64,000 bases of DNA. Source: Poa pratensis (lineage: Eukaryota; Streptophyta; Magnoliopsida; Poales; Poaceae). The stretch lies in the NCBI GenBank assembly GCA_947311845.1, contig CAMZMU010000041.1, positions 116,834,796 to 116,898,795 on the forward strand. Reading direction: 5' to 3'. This document shows, in pieces, positions 56,477-64,000 of this stretch. Positions within the stretch are counted from its first letter, which is position 1, and each line of letters opens with the position of its first letter. The notes beneath the pieces are model-generated. The model was not told the origin of the DNA. It searched no databases and saw only the letters and a program-made list of their open reading frames with translations. A program made the position numbers and the translations under genes.

Positions 56477-58005
56477 GTGCCACTCCAAATCGGAGACGCA
56501 ATTGCTCGATCTCGGCAATCAGGCTGGAGGCCTGTGATGCTCAAGACGATCCTACTCCGCTCCAGAGCAGAAAGACGCACGGGTGGATATGCAGTTGCTG
56601 GGCATGGAGATGAGAAAGCTAGAGATGCTGTTGTAGTTGGGGATGGATATGATATGAGATTGAAGAGTTTGGTCAACGCTAGCTGCTTCCCCTGCTGTCA
56701 TATACTGTAGTATTCAGGAATGGATGATGCCATTTAGATGTGTTTGGTTCGATAAATTTGGCCCGTCATCCGATAACAGCGCTACCAGATTCCAAAAAAA
56801 TTAAAAAAAACGTGTTTGGCGAGCTAGGCCCGGTAATGCATACCGCGTAAACGAATTACGGTGGGGGTTGGGCGGAATCAAACTTGAGCTGGGCTGTAAT
56901 TCGTTACCGCGTAAGCAGGTCAGTTCTAGCCGATACCGCAAACCTATATCGCACGATGGAGGCCACCCTATGCGGAGTCTGTTCTGCGCAACCTGTTTTT
57001 AGCATGTAAACCAAACAGTAAAGCAGGGTTTATGCAAATATTTCACATATGAATCACATCAAATAGAATAAATGTATTAGTGTCATCCGATACAACAATA
57101 ATCAATTATTACAACAAATGTTTATCATCACACAATATAACAATAATTTAATGAAAACAAATGGTTTGGAAAACAAATAAATCAGATGGTCTAGTGGCCT
57201 TGGTCGTGCCTCCTCCAATGGTACTCAATGAAATCCTGCCGAAGTTGATTGGCGGCTGGGCATTCTCAATCTCACAATATGTTTCAAGAAATGCCACAAT
57301 TGTATCCGGGTTTCTTATTGGTTTGACCTGGGTGCCAACATTGTCAAAGAAAAAAGACAAGTTCAAACCCCTCTCATCCTCAATGATCATATTGTAAAGA
57401 ATCACACAAGTGGTCATGATATCTGTGAGGGTTTGCATAGCCCAATACCGGGCAGGACCTCGGACTATTGCAAATCTAGCTTGCAAAACACCAAAAGCCC
57501 TTTCTATGTCTTTTCGGGCTGCCTCTTGATATTTTGCAAATTCAGCTTCAACCTTGCCCCTAGGATTCTTGAAGCTCTTAACAAATGTGACCCAATCTGG
57601 GTATATGCCATCGGCAAGATAGTATCCTATTGTATGCTTCCTCCCATTGACGGTGTAGTTGCAAGCAGGACATCACCTTTAGCTAGTCGGGCAAGAAGAT
57701 GAGACCTATGCAAGACATTGATATCGTTGAGAGAACCGGGCAAACCAAAAAAGTTGTGCCAAATCCATAGATCCTGAGATGCAACTACCTCGAGCATGAT
57801 CATCGGGTCCTTGTCCTTGCCACAATATATGCCTTGCCAAGCCTTGGGACAATTTTTCCAATTCCAGTGCATACAATCGTACCCGGCCATCCTCGGCGTT
57901 CATTCTCCCTCATTAATTGTGAGATCCTGCCTCAGGGCTTAATAGGATTGATAGAATACTCATATCAACAAGTTGCAACTTCTTTTCCGGAAGCTCATCT
58001 AGAAG

Positions 58006-58071
58006 GAACTCCGAGGTTAAGCGTGCTTGGCCCGGAGCACTCCAAGGATGGGTGACCGACCGGGAACTGGT
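58006..58071 (+). ncRNA. 5S rRNA-like segment in TRIM LTR 1
   Basis: aactccgaggttaagcgtgc, then ttgg and, further on, ggatgggtgacc match the internal promoter (A-box/intermediate and C-box) part of plant 5S rRNA, transcribed by RNA polymerase III. It is not a complete 5S gene: the 5' third is missing and the 3' part diverges. Confidence 0.8.
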
Positions 58072-58407
58072 TCCCGGGTGCGCACGAGTGAGGACAAAGT
58101 GCGCAGAAAAGACTAGGGATGACAGGTCCGGCCGGGGGTGGGCCGGGGTGTTACATTTGGTATCAGAGCCGACCCTCGCGGCAACACGGGCGTGTGTGGG
58201 TCAGGGGCGCGGACATGTGGAGCATGCCGGCATTGGGCGCACAAACGTGTACCAAGAGGGGAAGTTCCTGGACTGGGGGCTGACCGACGAGGGCGTCGGT
58301 CTTCTAAGGTGGGAAGGATGTGAGATCCTGGCTCAGGGCTTAATAGGATTGATAGAATACTCATATCAACAAGTTGCAACTTCTTTTCCGGAAGCTCATC
58401 TGGAAGG

Positions 58408-58473
58408 AACTCCGAGGTTAAGCGTGCTTGGCCCGGAGCACTCCAAGGATGGGTGACCGACCGGGAACTGGTT
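58408..58473 (+). ncRNA. 5S rRNA-like segment in TRIM LTR 2
   Basis: Same segment as in LTR 1 with identical box sequences (gttaagcgtgcttgg, ggatgggtgacc). Its survival in both LTRs fits a promoter role in the element's life cycle. Confidence 0.8.
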
Positions 58474-59160
58474 CCCGGGTGCGCACGAGTGAGGACAAAG
58501 TGCGCAGAAAAGATTAGTGTTGATCTGTGAGGCCAGTCTAGAGATCCTAGAGAGCTGCCAGGGGTACCAGGTCCGGCCCGGGGGTGGGCCGGGGTGTTAC
58601 ATTAATCTAATGGTGTCTTCTTCGTTGGACGCTCGAATATACGTTGGCCCGAACGCACGGATCATCACCTTGTAAAACCTACGGATGGATTCCATGGTCG
58701 TATCTTCGCCTATGTGAAGATACTCATCGACATAATCTGTCGGTATGTCGTAGGCGAGGACGCGCATCACGGCTGAAATCTTTTGATGCCCACTAAATCC
58801 CATCAGCCCAGCCGCGTTCCTCCTGCACTTGAAATAGCGCGTATGTACCTCACAAAATTTGACGATCTTGTTAAACAAAGATCGACGCATATGGTACCAG
58901 CAGCGAAAGATATGAGGCGGATATGTGGGTACCTCGGCGAAGTAATCCCTCATGAGCTCATTGTGCCCGCGCATACGATTCCGAGGGATGCAAAGCCGAC
59001 CCACGGTCGAGCCCTTCCGTTTATTCGACATCACGTCGATGACCTCCTTCGCCGCTAGGAGCACCACCATTTGCTCGATGTCGTCATCCAGCAACTCCTC
59101 CAAGTCGGAGTCGTCCGATGAATCAGAGTCCTCCAACAAGAACACCTCGCACGGGTCCAT

Positions 59161-60147
59161 CTACAAGCGACCGGAACGGAAGAATTACTACCGGCGGCGA
59201 CGTAGGACGGACTACCGAGAACGGAAACCAACAGCGGCGACGGTTTCACATACCTTGGCGACGACGAGCTTCCGCGGCAGGAAGGAATCCGCGGTCGATT
59301 CGCGAGCTTCCAAAGGGAACGAGTTCGTCGGTGAGGTAGGAGCGTTTCTGCTGGGCAGATTCGAGAGGGAGGCTTGTGGTGGCCGGGATCTGAGGGGGCG
59401 TGCGGTGGCTGCGGAGCAGGAGAGCTCTTAGGGCAGGGGGAAATGTCCTTGGCGCCAACTGATTTCGGCGGATGGGGATCGCGCTCGGGAGGGTTGAAAA
59501 AACTGGGAATATGGTGTCTCGGAGACGCGGAATTGGATGGCCTGTAAAAAATTTGAGGTTTGCAGTTCCGATGCAGGATCTGGTATGCGCGATTTACTCG
59601 TCTAAAACTACAAATTGGCGGTTATTATACGGATGCCTTACGGAGGGGAATCGGCTAGAGGTGCCTTGCGGAGGGGAATCGGCTAGAGATGCTCTTATCG
59701 GACCAAGCGACGCTCATCCGACGCTCACCTCGAGACCTTCGCTCGCTCGCTCCCATCCCTAACCTTCTGCGCCTGTCACCGCCCTTCCGCCAAGTCCGGC
59801 GCCAGTCCTGTCCCAAGATCTTCCCTACCCGTCACCCCCAGCCGACGTGGTACAGGTCGGTGTCAACTGTAGATCCGCGTTGACGCCGCAGGCCCTGCCG
59901 GGCGAGGAACCAGCGAACGACAACGAGAGACCTGGCCAGGAGCGCTCGTTGAGAATGATTTGGGATGAGGAGATGTCGTTGGTCATGGGCTCATGGCAAG
60001 GATGGGAAATTAGGACAGCGAAGATCAATTATGTTTGGATCTCCGTAATTGCATCTCGGAGACGAACCAAACGAATTAGGTTTTACCCTATTCCCTTTCC
60101 ATTTACAGTGTAAATCGATACCCATTACTTTTACGTTTACAATATTG
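59161..60147. other. 5' region of the Harbinger element
   Basis: Upstream of the transposase ATG. It includes a GC-rich leader, a small tandem duplication (tgcggaggggaatcggctag twice near 59640-59690) and AT-rich terminal sequence. I see no second gene. Confidence 0.5.
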
Positions 60148-60160
60148 AACCAAACACGTG

Positions 60161-60589
60161 AGATTTTAATACTGTTCAATCATTGTGGCCGGTTTATTAC
60201 AAAACGATGGCTTTCGACGAAGCTGCGCGCCGTAAAATGCATGCTTAACGTGTTTTACAACTTGCCCTAGAAGAATAGCCTAGTTAGGATAAGAAAACAT
60301 AACGAATGAAGTATTTCCTGGCTACATAAGTAACGAATGTAGCCAACGAAAGTCCATTTTAAACCTTAAACTCATAAAGATCGGGTTGTTTAAACTCTGA
60401 AGTCAAAATCCCTGTCGTTTGCACCCTGAAATGTTGAATCCCGGTCCAAATTAACCATAAACCTGTTTTGGCACACTGGAAAAAAGGACATCTCGGCCGA
60501 GAATATCATTTGTCACTGACTGGATGGGCCCGTGTGTCATATTATTCTATCCCAATCCCTCTCTGTTTTATCTCAAATCGAGCTACGGC
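60161..60589. other. unassigned spacer
   Basis: Nothing recognised; no frame or repeat boundary. Confidence 0.4.
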
Positions 60590-60890
60590 GGGAGAACTTG
60601 CCTGTGGCAAGATGGTTAGGTGGGTGGTTGTACCCCCAGCCCATCAGAGTTCAAACCCCAGGTTTGACGTTGGTGTTTCTCATTTAAGGCGGAATATTCT
60701 TCAGTGGGAGGCGACGTTCCCGTCGACAGCGAGGCGCCCGTGTGACTTCGTCAATCTCAAGACTTGACCCGTCGACTCAGTTTCTCGGAGGTGCTCATAG
60801 GGGTAGGTTGTGCGTGCGTGCGTTCATAGGGGTGAGTGTGTGTGCGTGTATATGAGCGCTTGCGTTGTACTGTGTTTCGCAAAAAAAAAA
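60590..60890 (+). mobile_element. SINE-like retroposon (tRNA-type)
   Basis: gagttcaaacccc (60648-60660) matches a tRNA-type B box, with an A-box-like tggcaagatgg about 40 bases upstream. The 3' part has the cataggggt.g..tgtgcg.g repeats (60796-60860) and ends in a run of ten A. I recall this 3' sequence as a common grass SINE/LINE-derived repeat. Flanking duplications were not found. Confidence 0.6.
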
Positions 60891-61105
60891 GTTGCGGCGG
60901 CCTATCGACACAGCGCGCGGAGGAGTTGAGGTAGCGTAGCGGTCCCGGACCATGCGCACGTAGCACTGCACGAAGTGGACCGTCGGTTCGATCAGCATGG
61001 CACGGCGGCAGGCCCGAAGCACAGTTGATCTGCTCGTCGGAAGCACGACAAAGACGCACGGCCACGGCGCCTAACACATAATGCAGCCGGCCTAAGTAGA
61101 TGGTG

Positions 61106-62196
61106 TCCGCAAAAAGAGCTCTCTCTTATCCCCTCCTCTGTTACTGTTCGGAGAGAGGCGAAAGGGAGTTTCTTCACCTCCACCGCTCCGCCGATGACCG
61201 ATCCATCGGTCTCCTCCCTCTCCGACCACCGTTACGGCGGTGGGAGAGTGGGGACCCCGGATCTGTGCCTGAGGCCTGTAGTTAGTAGGGTAGGGGTTCC
61301 TGGGGGCGCTGGCGAGGTGGTGGCGGCGGCGTCTCCCTGGAATAAAGGTCCTGGAGCTCGATCCCCTCCTCGGCGGCGCTCGTTTGGGCGAAGTCGGCGG
61401 GCTCCCGGTGTTGCGTGCTCTGATGGTGGTCCTCGTGGCGGAGGTGAAGGCCACCGGAGAGCTTTTTGGTCCCTCGACCTCGTCTTCGTCAGAGGATGTG
61501 TGCTCCTGGCCATGCTCTGGGGGTGTTGGGGGCGGTGCGGTGGAGAGCGGGTGCCTCGCGCCGGCAGCTTCCTCCGCCTGTACAGGAGTTTGATTTCGTC
61601 TTGGATCTTGATGCCCTCCGTCGGCTTTTGGTGCGGCGGTCAGGCTTCTCCGGCCGGCCATGGTGGCGAGGGGAGGAGGGCCTCTGGTGCCGTGCTCTAC
61701 TTCAACATCGCCTTGTTTCGTCTTCCTCCGGCTGGCCGTGGTGGCGAGGGGTGGAGGTCTGGTCAAGGCGTGCTCCGTCGGCTGTACAGGAGATTTTCAA
61801 GGCTTTGGAGGTTGGCGCTCGGGCTCCTTGGCGCTGCCGTTTCTTTGGCTGGGATGGTGGAGGCTGGGGGGTGTCGTCGTCTCGCGGCGTCGACAAGCTG
61901 GAGCTGGCTCGGGGAGGCTTCCCCGCTGATGCTCGTTCATAGGAGACAGATTCCGGTCTTCGGACCGGATGGCTACTGCGGTCTTCAACGCAGCTTTGCT
62001 GCTATGGAGCTTTGTCCAGCTTCGGGTGTGTGGCGGCTTCGTCTTCCTCCGCTCCAGGATCGCTCCGGTGGTGTTGGTGTTGGACGACGGCGAGCAGTTC
62101 GGTGGCAGGCTCTAGGGAAGGTTCTAGCATGTGCGTGTGTGCTTTCGTGTTTTCCTTTTACTGTATGATCACGCAACCTCTTGTATCAAAAAAAGT
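61106..62196 (+). mobile_element. poly(A) retroposon 3, plus strand
   Basis: A 1.1 kb GC-rich segment ends ttgtatcaaaaaaag and is bracketed by taagtagatggtg (61093-61105) and taagtatatggtg (62197-62209), a 13 bp duplication with one mismatch. Its 5' part shares gtggggaccccggatctgtg-like sequence with retroposon 2. It has long GC-rich frames on both strands but no recognisable domain. Confidence 0.65.
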
Positions 62197-62209
62197 TAAG
62201 TATATGGTG

Positions 62210-62753
62210 ATGATAAAAAAATAGGGGAGCATGATATCCACCACGAGGCCACGATGCAGCCAGTATTAATTGCAGAGTAGCAAATCAAGCTAGTATGTAG
62301 ATTTGGACTCCAGCATAAAGTGCAATTTGGTGTGGCATTAGTCGAGGAATTTATACACATACTGGTCGATGGTGCTCCCCTCCTGCTCTGCGCCGTATTC
62401 AGGGACGCACACTCGTTTGTCGGAGCCACTGAACCTGGGGCGCGTTTGGTAGCCTGCATCCCCATCTCGTTTTCTTGGGGGCATGCCCTGGAGAGCATGG
62501 CCATGGAAAAACGGCCGGGAGCCAAGATGATGCTCATGTTAGGTAGCCTGCAGCCGAGTTAGTCGCATGGGATGACAAAACATAAGCCCTTTGTTTGGTT
62601 CGATCTAATCTGGGCTCTTCGGCTGCACTTAAACAAAGGGGCATTGTTTGGTTGCTTGCAAGCAGCCTGCTACGGTTACCACAGTTCAAACATGGTGAGA
62701 TTACCATGCCATGATCATACACTACTACAATGATCATACACGATGATCATACA
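62210..62753. other. unassigned, with a small foldback
   Basis: gccctttgttt (62586-62596) and aaacaaaggggc (62631-62642) form a foldback of about 57 bases. Two ttgtttggtt phrases lie nearby, reminiscent of Harbinger-type ends. No gene recognised. Confidence 0.4.
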
Positions 62754-63056
62754 CTAGAACAGAAGGAGTTTCACAATCACCACAACTAGGATAATGATTA
62801 TGAAGTCCTTCATCCTAGAACCTACCACTTGATTACCCACGTTGGGTATGGCCTGAGCAATGACCTGATGTTCTATCACGTCCTGATCTCCAAGGGGGAT
62901 GGTGTTCAGATAGTTCATGTAGTTCGCCTGAGCCTCTTGCAAAGTCTCGAACCCTTGATAGCTGTTGTTGGAGAACCCTGCGACCTGTTCTTGGCAGCTC
63001 CGCCAAGAATTGTACACTCCTGGACTCCTGCCCCTGTACACAACGTACCAGTTCAT
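62754..63056 (-). CDS. small protein with RNase H1 hybrid-binding (viroplasmin-like) domain and hydrophobic tail
   Basis: The frame starts MNWYVVYRGRSPGVYNSWRS and continues CQEQVAGFSNNSYQGFETLQ. This is the conserved W-Y-V-V..G..PGVY..W..C..QV.GF..N.Y.GF pattern of the RNase HI N-terminal domain, which binds RNA/DNA hybrids or double-stranded RNA. About 35 polar residues follow, then a C-terminal hydrophobic helix (FIIIILVVVIVKLLLF). It has 100 residues and no RNase H catalytic domain. The ATG directly follows TTTGCAG, so an upstream exon or 5' UTR intron is likely. A Myb/SANT-type exon lies 380 bases upstream on the same strand; whether both belong to one transposon is not shown. Confidence 0.65.
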   Translation of the reverse strand: MNWYVVYRGRSPGVYNSWRSCQEQVAGFSNNSYQGFETLQEAQANYMNYLNTIPLGDQDVIEHQVIAQAIPNVGNQVVGSRMKDFIIIILVVVIVKLLLF

Positions 63057-63439
63057 CTGCAAAGGACACAAGGATGAAGGGATAGATCATATCATCATAA
63101 CTAGACACATGAACAACATCAACAGAAGCTCTTAAGAACGCGTCTCTAACATAGAACTACTGCAGCATGCATGATACTTACAAAAGTAGGATCACAAGTT
63201 CATCCTACACCTATGGTGTTACACCTACCACCACATCAAAAAGTGGGTGTCATCCTACCACCAGCACCACCAACAAGTTCACCATCATCTGAGGGGTTAG
63301 TATATACCACCTCATCAAAATATACAGGCCATAAGAGTAGTTTGTAAGCCTAGCTAAGCTAATATATACATCGACATCATCAGTTCAACTTCTTCATGCA
63401 TCTGCTGCTGCCACCCCTCCCCACCTCGACAGTGCGAGA
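63057..63439. other. spacer between two minus-strand frames
   Basis: No gene recognised. It contains a short duplicated phrase (ctaccaccacatca / ctaccaccagcacca). It may be intron or UTR of the flanking frames. Confidence 0.4.
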
Positions 63440-63951
63440 TCACTCGTTGTAGTACTTTCCCATGAAGTTCCTCAGCCAGAGGATCATGTGCTGCTCTGCC
63501 ATGCCGACAAAGTTGACACCCTGTGCCTTGTGGTCGATGAGGTGGCCGAGAGCCACCATCAGAGCCTCCTCAGTGAACCCAACAGAGTCCATGATGGCAT
63601 TGTACAGGTCAGGGTGCATGCCCGTCGGCTTGCTCTCCCTAATGGCCTGGGCAACCTCTTTCACAGCTTCAGTCATGCTGGCAAAGGCCTGGATCTCCTC
63701 CTCAGCAAGGGCACCTCTCTTCCTCTTCAGTCCATGGGCGTTGCTGGGTGTATCCCCTTCCTGCCCGGAGGACCATCAAGGATCACGGTGTCAGACTCCT
63801 GCGTGTCGGCATCCTCCGGCTGAGGAGTGCCAAGGGGATTACCTGACCCCATGGCAAACTTGCCGGTGGCCAAACCAAAGGAGAAGATCGTTTGCATCTG
63901 TGGGTAGTTCAGAATAGGCTTGTTAATAAACTCAGCATCTTTGGGGTGATC
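63440..63951 (-). pseudogene. Myb/SANT-like protein, C-terminal exon (runs off window)
   Basis: After an acceptor (CGTAG at 63952) the minus strand reads DHPKDAEFINKPILNYPQMQ, then ATGKFAMGSGNPLGTP and, in another frame, KRKRGALAEEEIQAFASMTE and ALMVALGHLIDHKAQGVNFV, ending RNFMGKYYNE. This is the C-terminal region of plant Myb/SANT-like proteins, including ORF1 of PIF/Harbinger-type transposons and L10-interacting MYB-like proteins. The N-terminal DNA-binding domain would lie to the right of the window. A frame change near 63762 indicates a one-base lesion or a missed intron. Confidence 0.65.
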
Positions 63952-64000
63952 CTACGATTGGAAGATGAGTGTGTTAGAGCAGGATGGTTAGTACAAGTTT

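Larger units (their letters stand above)
57918..58601 (+). mobile_element. Cassandra-type TRIM retrotransposon
   Basis: Two LTRs (57918-58155, 238 bp; 58319-58601, 283 bp) begin TGTGAGATCCTG and end GTGTTACA. The target duplication is TTAAT (57913-57917, 58602-58606). A primer-binding site TGGTATCAGAGCC starts at 58158 and a purine-rich tract (aaggtgggaagga) precedes the second LTR. There is no coding capacity in the 163 bp between them. Each LTR holds a 5S rRNA-like segment, which defines Cassandra TRIMs. The second LTR has about 45 extra bases (58517-58563) lacking in the first. Confidence 0.92.
57163..59160 (-). pseudogene. PIF/Harbinger transposase, interrupted
   Basis: The minus-strand frame from 59160 has an acidic start (EDSDSSDDSDLEELLDDD), then HIFRCWYHMRRSLFNKIVKF and VLAYDIPTDYVDEYLHIGED, the N-terminal region of plant HARBI1-like transposases. 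It continues to EEDTIRLM at 58607, where the TRIM inserts. After the insertion it resumes at RENERRGWPG and, after a small frame break, YDCMHWNWKNCPKAW (first Asp), LWIWHNFFGLPGSLNDINVL (second Asp), a further one-base slip near 57680, then KDIERAFGVLQARFAIVRGP (Glu) and a VILYNMIIEDER end. These nucleases cut the TIRs and insert at TTA/TAA. It is inactive because of two frameshifts and the insertion. Confidence 0.88.
56737..60160 (-). mobile_element. PIF/Harbinger-type DNA transposon with nested TRIM
   Basis: GTGTTTGGTTC at 56740-56750 faces its inverse GAACCAAACAC at 60148-60158, and a PIF/Harbinger transposase lies between on the minus strand. TTA precedes the left end, but no clean matching TTA was found at the right, so the exact borders are uncertain. 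No Myb-type second ORF is seen inside. A Cassandra TRIM occupies 57918-58601. Confidence 0.65.

Noticed and set aside
57999..58085. True 5S rRNA genes
   Set aside because: The segments are partial, lie inside LTRs with a TTAAT target duplication, and are diverged outside the promoter boxes.
1..64000. CRISPR arrays, phage or bacterial defence systems
   Set aside because: No regularly spaced identical repeats with unique spacers, no prokaryotic gene organisation; introns and plant transposons throughout.

Overview
The window is plant nuclear DNA, almost certainly from a grass and most likely a large-genome Pooideae/Triticeae-type cereal (inference). The evidence is nested Ty3/gypsy and Ty1/copia elements, a CACTA transposon starting CACTAGTGGAAACAGGG, Stowaway- and Tourist-type MITEs, a Cassandra-type TRIM with 5S-like LTRs, GC-rich exons with GT-AG introns, a TPS-a type terpene synthase and a grass-type receptor-like kinase. 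There are no bacterial genes, CRISPR arrays, rRNA operons or convincing tRNA genes.

Layout. 1-9.9 kb: a PPR fragment beside a Helitron-like 3' end, a 1.85 kb solo-LTR-like block, a truncated copia element (gag plus a 2.25 kb LTR, minus strand), and the copia pol/3' LTR into which that element is inserted. 10.97-42.3 kb: one broken terpene synthase gene (minus strand) cut into three pieces. A 16.5 kb gypsy nest (11173-27664) interrupts its last exon, and an 11.5 kb CACTA transposon (30698-42174) interrupts its first exon. The gypsy nest is an old outer element with a pol deletion, whose gag is itself split by a younger inner element (12706-23121). The CACTA element looks structurally complete. 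It has a 3 bp TSD (CTA), matching termini, an open TNP2 transposase, a seven-exon Transposase_24/Ulp1-like gene whose reading frame closes exactly, a two-exon coiled-coil/membrane-tail gene, and an unrecognised GC-rich gene on the opposite strand.

42.3-51.4 kb: a poly(A) retroposon with a perfect 17 bp TSD, a GC island, an AT-rich block of diverged duplications, a truncated hAT-type transposase, a second poly(A) retroposon, a Stowaway MITE and a non-autonomous hAT element with an 8 bp TSD. 53.4-56.5 kb: a minus-strand gene in ten exons joining an N-terminal MSP (VAP-like) domain to a C-terminal protein kinase, with a possible N-myristoylation start. Its intron 2 holds a Tourist-like MITE lying directly on the splice donor, and exon 4 carries a 2 nt frameshift. 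56.7-60.2 kb: a PIF/Harbinger-type transposase pseudogene interrupted by the Cassandra TRIM. 60.6-64 kb: a SINE-like repeat, a third poly(A) retroposon, a small ORF with an RNase H1 hybrid-binding (viroplasmin-like) domain and a hydrophobic tail, and the 3' exon of a Myb/SANT-type gene that runs off the window.

How the parts relate. Host genes here are few and mostly damaged: the terpene synthase, the MSP-kinase and the PPR fragment. The rest is transposable elements, and nesting gives a relative order: terpene synthase, then outer gypsy, then inner gypsy; separately terpene synthase, then CACTA; and Harbinger, then Cassandra. The CACTA genes would act together as one transposition system. 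All splice sites were read by eye and no homology search was run.
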